DNA from: Flavobacteriales bacterium
Lineage (GTDB): Bacteria > Bacteroidota > Bacteroidia > Flavobacteriales_F > PHOS-HE28
DNA length: 64,000 nucleotides
Assembly: GCA_016713865.1 (NCBI GenBank)
Contig: JADJOG010000016.1
Location: 1 to 64,000, forward strand
Reading direction: 5' to 3'
The position numbers and the translations under genes were made by a program. Positions 9,419 to 18,319 of this stretch are shown one piece after another. The notes under the pieces are model-generated. The model saw nothing but the letters and a program-made list of their open reading frames with translations. It had not been told where the DNA came from and did not search any database. Position 1 is the first letter of the stretch. Every line of letters starts with the position of its first letter.

Positions 9419-10777
9419 ATGCTGAGCTTCCTGCGCAGCCACTACCAGCTCATCCTTGTCATCCTCGTGTGGCTCACAGTGGGCTATTTCTATCAGGCTG
9501 CCGTGCTGCTACTGCTGCCGCTTTCAGTGCTCTTCTTCAAGTCCCGTGAACTCTGGCCGGAGATCCTCTTCGGCATGCTCATCATTTTCGTGTTCTCCGA
9601 TATGGAGCACGACATGTTCCTTCGGATGATCGTGTTCAAGAAGGCCAAGAACTTCTATGTGATCACCGTCGCGCTGATCTTCATGCTGGAGACCTACCGT
9701 TATCAGCCGCTCAGCGGCGTTTTCAAGGTCTTCATGCCGTTCTTCATTTTCAGCCTCTTCCCCCTTTTGTTCAGCAATAGCCTGCTCGTGGGCTTGCAGA
9801 AGACGCTTTCCTACGCGCTGCTCTTCCTTATCGTGCCGAATTGGGTGCTCTACAGTTTCAGGCGGCAAGGCTGGCCGTTCTTCCGCAACCTCATCTTCTT
9901 CATGACATCGATCCTGCTCGCTGGCCTCGTGCTCGCGCAGTTCGGTCTCGAACTGGCTTCGGTGCTCGGCCGCTTCAGGGGGATTTTCGGCAACCCCAAT
10001 GGACTGGGCATCTTCTGCTATCTGATGCTCATGCTGGTCATGGTGCTCACCTCGATCAATCCAAAGCTGCTTTCGTGGTTCGAGCGGCTGGTGATCGTGG
10101 CGCTCATTGGCTACTTCATCATCAAGACCGGATCGCGAACAGCGCTCTCCGCCGCGCTCATGTTCTTCATTTTCCACCGCTTCTTCTCCTATAGCCCTTG
10201 GATCGGGTTCATCGGCCTGGTCGCGACCCTTGTCGGTGTGGAGGTGATCAGCACGAACTTCGAGGCTATCGTGATCGCCTTGGGCCTGGAGGATTATTTC
10301 CGATTGGGGACATTGAAGGAAGGAAGCGGGCGCTACTTCGCTTGGGAATTCGCCTGGATACACATTCAGGACTACTTCGTCTTCGGCGGCGGCTTCGCCA
10401 ACGACGAGTTCATCATGCGCAGCAATCGCTTGTACCTGGAGAAAATGGGTCACCAAGGCGGGGTGCACAACACCTACTTGAGCTTCTGGCTGAATGTGGG
10501 CCTTGTGGGTCTGCTCCTGTACTTCCGGAGCTTCGTTCTGATCTTCGTGAAAGCCAGCAAACTGGTGCCCATGAGCCTCGCAGTGCTCTTCTCCTGTCTC
10601 TTCAGTATCATGTACGAATCGTGGCTCGTGGGATCGCTGAATCCCTATACAATCGTGCTCGTGATCATCATGACCGTGGTTACCGAGCACGAGATCGTCC
10701 AATGGAGGGAATTGTCACCTCCGGATGGTGAAGAGTTGGAATCGGCGTCTCCGCTGCCAACGGCGGTCACCGCTTGA
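9419..10777 (+). CDS. O-antigen ligase/polymerase family membrane protein
   Basis: The 452-residue protein is almost all transmembrane helices (roughly 10-12). The segment FRGIFGNPNGLGIFCYLML, the IIKTGSRTALSAAL segment and the large periplasmic loop ending in HNTYLSFWLNVGLVGLLLYF are the conserved features of the Wzy_C/WaaL family. Members polymerise repeat units or transfer finished polysaccharide to lipid A or protein at the periplasmic face of the inner membrane. Its position four bases after the first CotH gene and directly before the second suggests one transcription unit. Ligase and polymerase roles cannot be separated by sequence. Confidence 0.88.
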   Translation: MLSFLRSHYQLILVILVWLTVGYFYQAAVLLLLPLSVLFFKSRELWPEILFGMLIIFVFSDMEHDMFLRMIVFKKAKNFYVITVALIFMLETYRYQPLSGVFKVFMPFFIFSLFPLLFSNSLLVGLQKTLSYALLFLIVPNWVLYSFRRQGWPFFRNLIFFMTSILLAGLVLAQFGLELASVLGRFRGIFGNPNGLGIFCYLMLMLVMVLTSINPKLLSWFERLVIVALIGYFIIKTGSRTALSAALMFFIFHRFFSYSPWIGFIGLVATLVGVEVISTNFEAIVIALGLEDYFRLGTLKEGSGRYFAWEFAWIHIQDYFVFGGGFANDEFIMRSNRLYLEKMGHQGGVHNTYLSFWLNVGLVGLLLYFRSFVLIFVKASKLVPMSLAVLFSCLFSIMYESWLVGSLNPYTIVLVIIMTVVTEHEIVQWRELSPPDGEELESASPLPTAVTA

Positions 10778-10786
10778 GTGAGCCGC

Positions 10787-10794
10787 TACCTTCG
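10787..10794 (+). promoter_or_regulatory. Bacteroidota -7 promoter element (TACCTTCG)
   Basis: TACCTTCG followed by CCGCCC sits 12 bases before the ATG at 10807. It argues for that ATG as the start of the second CotH gene rather than the in-frame TTG at 10774. Confidence 0.55.
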
Positions 10795-10806
10795 CCGCCC
10801 TTCAAC

Positions 10807-13260
10807 ATGGCCTTGAACAAGTCCGCAAGAAAGAGTCGCCGATGGCGGATCCTCCTACTGATCGCGCTGTTGCTGATAGGTGCTGGCTTTGCCGCCGATC
10901 GCGTGCTAAAGGGCAGGCGGCATCCGGGATTGAAGGAATTCGCGCGGCAGATCGCCGTGAATTACCCGGCCAGCTTCTCCGTTGATCCGATCACCATCCG
11001 TCTTTCGGTATCTGACGAGGATCTGGAGCAGTTGCAGCGCGTTGTCGAAGAGGCCCGTGCTCGCGGCGTGATCCTGCCCGAGGGCAATGACTATGTGCCG
11101 GCCGAAGTGGAAGCCGATGGTGCATCCTTCAAAGCCAAGGTGCGCATCAAGGGCAAGCTCACCGATCATGTCGAAGGCAGGAAGTGGAGCTTCCGCGTGA
11201 TAGCGAAGAAGGATGGCGGCTTCCAGGGCATGCGCCGTTTCTCGTTGCAGCATCCAGCGCACAACTACCTCTGCGATTGGTTCTATCACAAGCTCATGGC
11301 GGCAGAGGGTGTCGCTGCATTGCGTTACGGATTCCTCCGCGTGGTATTCAACGATGAGGACCTCGGGGTCTATGCCTTCGAAGAGCACTTCGGCCCTGAG
11401 CTGCTCAGCCACAACGGGCGCGTACAGGGGCCATTGTTCCGCTATGATCCCGCGCTTTTCTGGGAGCATCGGCTCAATGAAATGGAGAAGCTGCGCTTCG
11501 ATGAGCCCTTCGCGGCCTACGAGGCGGCTGCCCTCGATGCATTCGGCAGCAGCGACTTGGAAACGGATAAGCAAGCGCGCAAGGACTTCGAGGAGGCCGT
11601 GGCACTGATGGATGGCTTCCGCCGCGGTTCGCTCACCGCCTCGCAGGTCTTCGATGTCGATCGCATAGCGCGCCACCACGCCATCCTCGACCTCGTAGGT
11701 GGCCACCACAGCATGGACTTCAGCGATGTGAAGTTCTATTACGACCCCGTGCTCAAGCGTGTGGAACCCGTGAGCTACGAGAGCTTCAGTTCGCGCGCTA
11801 TACGAACCTTGGCTGGCAGCGGCAAGTTCGTGGGCCATGCCGATCCCGGAATGGATCTGCATGCACAATGGTTCAACGATGCGGAGCTGTTCCGCGCATA
11901 CGTGCATCACCTCGAGCGTGTGAGCCGTAAGGAATGGCTCGATAGCGCCTTCGTTGCGCTCAAGCCGGCACTCGACAGCGCCAGCGCCACGCTCTACCGC
12001 GAGTTCCCATACAAGGAACTCGATCGCGCGGTCTACTACCGCAACCAGCAGGTGATCCGCAAGCTGATCGATCCGCCGAAAGCCTTCCACGCCTATTTGC
12101 AGGATGATGGGCCCGATACCATACGTGTGAACGTGGTCCCGATCGAAGCCCTGCCCTTGGAGGTGCATGCGCTCGTGCTGGCCGATGGAACACGCATTGA
12201 GCCGAATGGCCTCTCCATCATCCCAATTCGTAATGCCGGGCGACCGGGCGATCCGATTGAATTGCGTTTCGCCGCTATGAGCAAAGTGGAGCGCGCCGAT
12301 CTGCGGATCGAATGCTCTGTGCTCGGCGCAAGTGCGCGGCGGATGGTCGATGTCTTCCCCTACGCGCTGCTCGATGGCGCCGATGTCGCACGGCCGGTGG
12401 CCAAGGATCCGCGCGCCCTGGACTTCCTTGTGTTCGATGAGGCGGCCAAGACCATCACGCTGAAACCCGGTGTTCACAGCATCGGTTCCGATGTGGAATT
12501 GCCAAGAGGATACCGTGTGGTCGCGGCTTCACCCTTGAAACTTACCATAGCCCAAGGTGCCCGTTTCCTTTCGCGCTCACCGATCGAGTGGGTCGGATTG
12601 AGCGAATCGCCAATCCAGCTCGTGAACGATGGCGACTTGGTCCTGCTCGAAACCAATGGCCGATCGAAGCTGGAGCGCGTGGCTGTGAGCGGTGCTGGGC
12701 GCATTGTGCTGCAACAGGCGCCAGCAAGCATCGCGCATTGCTCCTTCGCCACAACCACCGAAGGGGATCACATCACAGTGGTGCGCAGCGCGATCGATAT
12801 GAAGGAAACCGTGATTGCTGGCGGAACGGATGGCCTCTCCTTGACGGCCGCTCAGTTGAAGGCTGTTGGATGCGAGGTGCGGGGTGTGAAGGATGATGGC
12901 CTTGTGGTGCGTGGAGGCCAAGTGAGTTGGACGAAGGGGGCGATCCTTGCGGGCAAGGGGGCAGGGGTGAAACTCGGCGCGCAAAGCCAGGCCGCTCTCG
13001 AGCGGGTTGATTTGCGCTCTGCCGATGATGCTGTGGAAGTGAAGGAGGGAAGCTCGCTCACAATGACCACCTGCACGTTGGAAGCAGCTGCTATCGGCGT
13101 AGCTGTGAAGAAGCTTGAGCGCATCAGTGGACCGAGCATCGTTGAGCTCTCGAACGTCACCATTAATGCCGGAACCAGTGAAGTGGATGCCGGTAACGGC
13201 AACTCGGTGCGGCGCGATGGCAAGGAGCTCAGCGCGAACCAATCAAGCAAGGGCGAATGA
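10807..13260 (+). CDS. CotH-family protein with C-terminal beta-helix (second copy)
   Basis: From the ATG at 10807 the protein has 817 residues: a basic N-terminus and one transmembrane helix (LLIALLLIGAGFAADRVL) near residues 14-32, a CotH-like domain to about 410 (FRVIAKKDGGFQGMRRFSLQ, then VFNDEDLGVYAFEEHF), and from about 550 repeated short strands typical of a right-handed beta-helix (for example VSGAGRIVLQQAPASIAHC). Thus it is probably a membrane-tethered periplasmic protein with a kinase-like and a carbohydrate-binding-like part. It overlaps the next gene by ATGA. An in-frame TTG at 10774 is an alternative start, disfavoured because it precedes the promoter element. Confidence 0.82.
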   Translation: MALNKSARKSRRWRILLLIALLLIGAGFAADRVLKGRRHPGLKEFARQIAVNYPASFSVDPITIRLSVSDEDLEQLQRVVEEARARGVILPEGNDYVPAEVEADGASFKAKVRIKGKLTDHVEGRKWSFRVIAKKDGGFQGMRRFSLQHPAHNYLCDWFYHKLMAAEGVAALRYGFLRVVFNDEDLGVYAFEEHFGPELLSHNGRVQGPLFRYDPALFWEHRLNEMEKLRFDEPFAAYEAAALDAFGSSDLETDKQARKDFEEAVALMDGFRRGSLTASQVFDVDRIARHHAILDLVGGHHSMDFSDVKFYYDPVLKRVEPVSYESFSSRAIRTLAGSGKFVGHADPGMDLHAQWFNDAELFRAYVHHLERVSRKEWLDSAFVALKPALDSASATLYREFPYKELDRAVYYRNQQVIRKLIDPPKAFHAYLQDDGPDTIRVNVVPIEALPLEVHALVLADGTRIEPNGLSIIPIRNAGRPGDPIELRFAAMSKVERADLRIECSVLGASARRMVDVFPYALLDGADVARPVAKDPRALDFLVFDEAAKTITLKPGVHSIGSDVELPRGYRVVAASPLKLTIAQGARFLSRSPIEWVGLSESPIQLVNDGDLVLLETNGRSKLERVAVSGAGRIVLQQAPASIAHCSFATTTEGDHITVVRSAIDMKETVIAGGTDGLSLTAAQLKAVGCEVRGVKDDGLVVRGGQVSWTKGAILAGKGAGVKLGAQSQAALERVDLRSADDAVEVKEGSSLTMTTCTLEAAAIGVAVKKLERISGPSIVELSNVTINAGTSEVDAGNGNSVRRDGKELSANQSSKGE

Positions 13261-14297
13261 TCCGTCGCGCGCGCAGCATCGTATGGGGTGTACTCCTGAT
13301 CGTAACCAGTGCGCTCGCGCAGCGATCTCCTTTCAATGGGATGCACGTGCTGCCTGCCGATAGCAGTGGACGCTACCGCATCATCATTGGCGGGCATTTC
13401 CATGGCGAGAGTACCAATCGAAGCGGGTATCCAGCCTCAACACTGCTAGCCAATCTCGATACCATCAATGCCTTGGGCGCGCACCTCTTCCTCAGCACTG
13501 GTGATCTTTACATGGATGCCCGAAAGGACAGCGCGCGCTATGCCAAGGCCCTCTTCAGCAAGCTGAAGGTTCCTTTCTTAAACGCGCCAGGGAATCATGA
13601 TCTGCTGGGCCCGGATTCGCGGGATCCCCTTGAATTCGACCTCCCGTTCAATCCCGGACGGGAGAGCGACACGATTTTCTACGACAGGGTTCTGCTGCTC
13701 AATACAGAGTTGGAAGGCGGGTCGATCACCGGCGATCAGCTAGGGCGATTGGGTACATTGTCCGACGGCATTGGAATGCGCAATCTGTTCGTGGTTGCGC
13801 ACCGCCCCGTTTGGGCCGAAGACGACCCTCAGTACAACGGTCTCTTCAAGGACAACACCCGCTCCGAGTTCGGCACCAATTACCAGAAGGAAGTGTATCC
13901 CATTCTGGAGCGGATCGCGAGGCACGCGCAGGTGTATTGGATCAGCGGCAGTCTTGGAGGACAAGCCCCGAGCAGCATCTTCTTCCAGCAGCACGCGCCC
14001 AACATCACCTACATCCAATGCGCCATTCGCGATGAGCCGCGCGACGCCCTGCTCATCGCCGACGTGTATCCGGATTCGATCGGGTGGAGCGCGCTTTCGC
14101 TCACCGGTCAGCAGCTCTTGGCACCGCAAGCCTACGATGCCGCTTGGTGGCGAGGGCGTGTGGGCAAGAAAGAGCCCTTCAATTGGCGCTTGTTGCCCTA
14201 CTTGGCCAAGCAGATCGTGCTGCACAAGGCGTTCTGGTGGGGGGCAGCCTTCGCATTGCTGCTCGTCATGCTGCTGCGCAGGCTTTGGCGGCGCTGA
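13257..14297 (+). CDS. Membrane-anchored calcineurin-like phosphoesterase
   Basis: The 346-residue protein has an N-terminal signal-like segment, then metallophosphoesterase motifs: GGHFHG near 45, TGDLYMD near 82, APGNHD near 111 and VAHRPVW near 181, which supply the metal ligands. A C-terminal hydrophobic helix (WWGAAFALLLVML) followed by RRLWRR suggests a tail anchor with the domain outside the cytoplasm. The start overlaps the CotH gene by four bases, so the two are co-translated. It could remove phosphate groups added to surface polymers or proteins, which would pair with a CotH kinase; that is inference. Confidence 0.85.
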   Translation: MIRRARSIVWGVLLIVTSALAQRSPFNGMHVLPADSSGRYRIIIGGHFHGESTNRSGYPASTLLANLDTINALGAHLFLSTGDLYMDARKDSARYAKALFSKLKVPFLNAPGNHDLLGPDSRDPLEFDLPFNPGRESDTIFYDRVLLLNTELEGGSITGDQLGRLGTLSDGIGMRNLFVVAHRPVWAEDDPQYNGLFKDNTRSEFGTNYQKEVYPILERIARHAQVYWISGSLGGQAPSSIFFQQHAPNITYIQCAIRDEPRDALLIADVYPDSIGWSALSLTGQQLLAPQAYDAAWWRGRVGKKEPFNWRLLPYLAKQIVLHKAFWWGAAFALLLVMLLRRLWRR

Positions 14298-14305
14298 TCG
14301 GCGGC

Positions 14306-14313
14306 TACATTCG
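14306..14313 (+). promoter_or_regulatory. Bacteroidota -7 promoter element (TACATTCG)
   Basis: CGGCTACATTCGCCGCC is identical over 17 bases to the element before the FKBP gene (23822-23838). It lies 12 bases before the ATG at 14326 and marks that start. Confidence 0.65.
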
Positions 14314-14325
14314 CCGCCACGTAAC

Positions 14326-15261
14326 ATGTCCAGGATCCTCGTCACCGGCGGCGCCGGTTTCATCCCCAGCGAAATGGCCGCGCGCCTCGCGCTGGATCCC
14401 GCCAACGAAGTGGTGGCGGTCGACAATCTGCTCACCGGCGACCTGCGCAAGCTGCCGCTCGATCGCAGCAACCTGCACTTCATCAAATGCGATGTGAACC
14501 GCTTCGAGGACATCAGCAGCGTGTTCTTCGCCTACCGGCCGGAGTACGTGTTCCACTATGCGGCAGTGGTAGGGGTGAAGCGCACCACCGACAATCCGGT
14601 GATGGTGCTGCACGATATCGATGGCATCCGGAACGTGCTCGACCTGAGTAAGAACACCGGCGTGAAGCGCGTGTATTTCAGCAGCAGCAGCGAGGTGTAC
14701 GGCGAACCGGTTGAGATCCCGCAGAACGAGCATACCACGCCGCTCAACAGCAAATTGCCATACGCCATCGTGAAGAACCTCGGCGAGGCTTTCCTGCGCA
14801 GCTACCACAAAGAATTCAGCCTCGAATACACCGTGTTCCGATTCTTCAACACGTACGGTCCCAAACAGAGTCACGATTTCGTGGTGAGCAAGTTCATCCG
14901 TGCCGCGCTGAAGGGCGACGACATCACCATTTACGGCGATGGCGGCCAGACCAGGACTTTCTGCTACATCGACGACAATATCGATGCGTGCTTCAATGCG
15001 TTCAAGCGGCAAGAGGCCGTGAACGATGTGGTGAACATCGGCAGCGATGTGGAGATCAGCATCCTCGAGCTGGCCCGTCTCGTGATCGAGCTCACCGGAA
15101 GCAAGAGCAAGCTGGTGCATCTTCCACCGCTGGAAGAGGGTGATATGACCCGGCGCATGCCCGATGTGAGCCGAATGCGGCAGCTGCTGGGCCACGAGCC
15201 AGTGAAGCTGCGCGATGGCCTGCAGCGCATCCTGGCCGATACGCGTTTCATCATGGGCTGA
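14326..15261 (+). CDS. NAD-dependent epimerase/dehydratase (SDR, decarboxylase-like)
   Basis: The 311-residue protein is an extended SDR: TGGAGFIPS near residue 6, SSSSEVYGEP near 122, YAIVK near 146 as the catalytic pair, FFNTYGPKQSHDFVVSKF near 170, and GDGGQTRTFCYIDDNI near 205, a block shared with UDP-glucuronate decarboxylases and related enzymes. The glycine-rich loop has proline where GFIGS is usual. It probably makes a nucleotide sugar for the polysaccharide. It has its own promoter-like element and is followed 42 bases later by asnB. Confidence 0.87.
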   Translation: MSRILVTGGAGFIPSEMAARLALDPANEVVAVDNLLTGDLRKLPLDRSNLHFIKCDVNRFEDISSVFFAYRPEYVFHYAAVVGVKRTTDNPVMVLHDIDGIRNVLDLSKNTGVKRVYFSSSSEVYGEPVEIPQNEHTTPLNSKLPYAIVKNLGEAFLRSYHKEFSLEYTVFRFFNTYGPKQSHDFVVSKFIRAALKGDDITIYGDGGQTRTFCYIDDNIDACFNAFKRQEAVNDVVNIGSDVEISILELARLVIELTGSKSKLVHLPPLEEGDMTRRMPDVSRMRQLLGHEPVKLRDGLQRILADTRFIMG

Positions 15262-15303
15262 TCGCGGCACTTCATGCGATCTACACAACAACAGGACGGT
15301 TAG

Positions 15304-17173
15304 ATGTGCGGCATAGCGGGCATACACGGGCTCGAAGGGCTGCATGACCCGATCTCATTAGGACGGCGGATGACCGATGCCATCGCGCATCGCGGGCCCG
15401 ATGCTGAAGGTGTCGTGCGCTTGGGCAACAACGTGCTGGGACATCGCCGCTTGAGCATCATCGACCTATCGGCAGCGGGCAATCAGCCTTTCACCAGCGC
15501 CGATGGCCGATACACCATCGCCTACAACGGCGAGATCTACAATTACCGGGAGCTACGCGCCCAATTGCCCATTACGGCATGGCGTACCGGTTCAGATACG
15601 GAGGTGCTGGTTGAGGCCTATGCACATTGGGGGCGCCGATTGCCTGCAGCGGCTTCATGGCATGTTCGCCTTCGCCGTTCACGACGCGGCCACGGATGAG
15701 CTCTTCATCGCGCGCGACCGCATGGGCATAAAGCCCCTTTATTGGTGGCGCGATGATCAGCACCTGCTCTTCGCGAGCGAATTGCGCGCATTGCTGGCAA
15801 CAGGCTTGGTGCCGCGGAGATTGAATCGCGCAGCGCTTGCCGATCACCTGCGCTACCAGACCGTTCACGAGCCGGAGACCATTGTGCAGGGCGTGCGCAT
15901 GCTCGAGGCGGGCCATTGCATGCGCGTGAGCGACCAAGAGGTGCAGGTGCAGCGCTGGTATGATCTGGCCAAGAGCGCTGATCGTGAACTGGAGCGGCTG
16001 CCAGCGAATGCTGTGCTGCGCGGGGTTCACGATCGCATGAGCCGCTCGGTGGAGAAGCGCTTGGTGAGTGATGTCCCCTTCGGCGCCTTCCTCAGCGGTG
16101 GCATCGATAGCAGCGCTGTGGTCGGCGATGGCGCAAGCCAGCGACCAACCAGTGCACACCTTCTCGGTGGTCTTCGACGAAGAGGAATACAGTGAGGAGC
16201 GATTCGCGCGGATCGTCGCCAAGAAAGTTCAGCACCGAGCATACCCCATACGGATGCAGCCCGCCGAGATGCTGCGCTTGCTGCCCGATGCGCTCGCCGC
16301 GATGGTCGCCCAGCGCCGATGGACTGAACACCTACGTGGTCTCGAAGGTGACCAAGGAGGCCGGAATCACCATGGCGCTCAGCGGTCTTGGTGGCGATGA
16401 GGTGTTCGCAGGATATCCGCTCTTTGCCCGCAGCATCGCGCTTTGGAACAAACGATGGATGGCTCAATTCCCGCGGGGTCTGCGTGGATTGATGGCACGG
16501 ATCATTGCTGGTGCTAAGCCTTCTGTGGGCGGCATGCGGATCGGAGAGTTCCTCCGGCTTCCGAGCTTTTCCATCGATGATAGCTACCCCGTTGCCCGGC
16601 TCGCTTTGAACGATCACGCTTTAGCAGGGCTATTGCCTCCAAGCGGCATCAGCGCCAATCGAGTGGCTGCGATCATGCATGGGCTTATTCGAGACGATCG
16701 AGGGCATGAATTGCCATTGCTGAGCCAAGTGAGCCTCGGTGAACTTCGCACCTATGTCCTCAACATACTCCTACGCGATGCCGACCAGATGAGCATGGCG
16801 CATGCCTTGGAGGTGCGTGTGCCTTTCTTGGATCATGAACTGGTCGAGTACGTGCTCGGTGTGAGCGATGCGCTCAAGTTCCCGCACACCAAAGCAATTG
16901 CTGGTGAGCGCGCTCGGCGACCTGCTGCCTGCCGAGGTCGTGAACAGGCCCAAGATGGGCTTCACATTTCCATGGGACTCGTGGCTTCGGAATGAGCTCA
17001 GCGGCTTTTGCGATCAGCGAATGGCTTGGCTCGATTCGAAAGAGGTGTTGAAGCCCGGAGGGGGGGCGGAGCTATGGGGTCGATTCAAGCGTGGCGATCA
17101 GCGGGTGAGCCTGGCGCTCATGCTCTCGCTGGTGGTCCTGTCCGATTGGCTCGAGCGTAACGGCATCGAATAG
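15304..17173 (+). CDS. asnB: Asparagine synthase (glutamine-hydrolysing), four frameshifts
   Basis: The pieces in successive frames form a complete AsnB of about 620 residues. MCGIAGIHG gives the N-terminal nucleophile Cys2 of the glutaminase domain, with RGPDAEG and AYNGEIYNY. The synthetase domain has FGAFLSGGIDSSAVV (ATP PP-loop) and LSGLGGDEVFAGYP. Breaks lie at about 15630, 16125, 16312 and 16905. The first is explained by one extra G in the G run at 15629-15633 and the last by one extra A in the run near 16892, so these look like sequencing errors. In polysaccharide clusters such enzymes often amidate sugar acids; making free asparagine is the alternative. A strong terminator follows. 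Confidence 0.87.
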
Positions 17174-17192
17174 GCCGGCTGGCCTGGAAATG

Positions 17193-17219
17193 AGAGCGGC
17201 GGCCTTAGGCCGCCGCTCT
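17193..17219. terminator. Bidirectional hairpin terminator
   Basis: A perfect 12-bp stem (AGAGCGGCGGCC with GGCCGCCGCTCT) around a TTA loop lies between the convergent asnB and DUF6089 genes. The flanks are short A/T stretches only, so it may serve both directions. Confidence 0.7.
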
Positions 17220-17237
17220 TCAGCATGAAAGTGCTGA

Positions 17238-18182
17238 TCAGAACTTCGCGCGTGACTTGCGGCCAACCCGCTTGCTTCCGCGAATCCAGCTATAGCGTTG
17301 GCGGTAGAAGTTCGACTGACCACGCAGCACATAGCTGTAAGTGAAGGTCATGGTCAGGTAGCTATCGTTATGCGTGGGATCCCCGCGAATGGCGCCCGGT
17401 GCATAGTTGTTCGGGTGCGGCAGGGTGGGGTCAAGCGCGTAGGCAAAAGCCGTCTGATTGGCCAATTGCGCAGCGGTTCCACCGATGCCTCCTGGCAAAA
17501 GATCGGGGTCAGCATAGACAGTGCTGGCATCGTCTAGGTAATCGCTGAAGGTGGTGCGCCAGCCCATGTCCCATCCGAAGCGGTGGCGGCGCTTCTTGGT
17601 GAAGTGGAAGCCGATGCCCGCAGGAATGGCCAACCCAATGCGCGAGTAATCGACCAGCTCCGTGGTGAGCGGCTGCAGCGCATAGAAATCACCTTCGCGA
17701 TTGATCTGCCCCTTCGGGTTGTGGTAATAGAGCGCGGCTCCCACATAACCGAACAAGCGGAAATCGAGCTTGTACCGGCCGCGGCCACCCAAGTCGTTGT
17801 CCTGGAAGATCGTGAACTCCGGTCGCACGTACCATTCGAGCATGTCGTTGCGGAAATTCAGATTCCGTGCGCGACGAGGACCATAGTCCTCCGTGAACTC
17901 GTCAGCGCCTTGAAGACGCATGTAGAGCAAGCCTGTATTCACTGAAATAAGGCGGTTGAGCTTGCGGCGTGCGAAACCTCCAACTGCCCAGCGTGTCTGG
18001 CTTAGCTTCATGTCCCACACGAAATCCCTGCGAGGCTGATCTTTGCCACCCATCTCGCCCAAATAGTTGGCACCCCCTAAGTGGAAACCAACATCCCAAG
18101 CGTATTGGGCTTGGCCGGCAAGTGCAGAGAAAAGAACCACGGTGGCGGCTCCTAATCGGGTCGAGATTTGACGCATGCGCAT
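17238..18182 (-). CDS. DUF6089 family outer-membrane beta-barrel protein
   Basis: The start at 18182 gives 314 residues with a signal peptide ending SALAGQAQ. An earlier in-frame ATG at 18218 lies upstream of a perfect TATGTTTG promoter element (18210-18203), so it is unlikely. The N-terminal FHLGGANYLGEMGG and the alternating hydrophobic strands ending RYSWIRGSKRVGRKSRAKF match the DUF6089 family, small barrels that are largely restricted to Bacteroidota. Some relatives, such as PorG, take part in type IX secretion, but this protein cannot be assigned that role from sequence. Confidence 0.78.
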   Translation of the reverse strand: MRMRQISTRLGAATVVLFSALAGQAQYAWDVGFHLGGANYLGEMGGKDQPRRDFVWDMKLSQTRWAVGGFARRKLNRLISVNTGLLYMRLQGADEFTEDYGPRRARNLNFRNDMLEWYVRPEFTIFQDNDLGGRGRYKLDFRLFGYVGAALYYHNPKGQINREGDFYALQPLTTELVDYSRIGLAIPAGIGFHFTKKRRHRFGWDMGWRTTFSDYLDDASTVYADPDLLPGGIGGTAAQLANQTAFAYALDPTLPHPNNYAPGAIRGDPTHNDSYLTMTFTYSYVLRGQSNFYRQRYSWIRGSKRVGRKSRAKF

Positions 18183-18202
18183 AGCGGGACTTGAACGACG
18201 GG

Positions 18203-18210
18203 CAAACATA
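18203..18210 (-). promoter_or_regulatory. Bacteroidota -7 promoter element (TATGTTTG)
   Basis: On the minus strand TATGTTTG fits TAnnTTTG exactly, 20 bases before the ATG at 18182. Confidence 0.6.
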
Positions 18211-18293
18211 GGAAACAAGAGCCGATGCTCTGCGCATGCCGTGCGCGCGGGTTTTCCACGATCGGCGCAGCATTCCGCGCAGGCTTGCTAGGC

Positions 18294-18301
18294 TAGATTT
18301 G
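18294..18301 (+). promoter_or_regulatory. Bacteroidota -7 promoter element (TAGATTTG)
   Basis: TAGATTTG fits TAnnTTTG exactly, followed by GCGCCGC, 18 bases before the ATG at 18320. It is divergent to the DUF6089 promoter 84 bases away. Confidence 0.6.
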
Positions 18302-18319
18302 GCGCCGCTTACGAAACCC

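Noticed and set aside
9524..10702. Long leftward reading frame (392 codons) rich in His and Glu opposite the O-antigen ligase
   Set aside because: It mirrors the codon pattern of the membrane protein on the other strand, has no signal or domain, and the + strand gene is well supported.
10906..12477. Leftward 523-codon frame opposite the second CotH gene
   Set aside because: Antisense shadow typical of G+C-rich genes; no recognisable motif and no promoter.
12473..12495. GTTCACAG with CGATG downstream inside the second CotH gene, resembling the ECF motif
   Set aside because: It differs in the eighth base, the spacer is only about 10 bases, and it lies within a coding region with no gene start after it.
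14305..15345. Leftward 346-codon frame opposite the SDR gene
   Set aside because: Complement of a clear SDR enzyme; composition is His- and Ala-rich without domain content.
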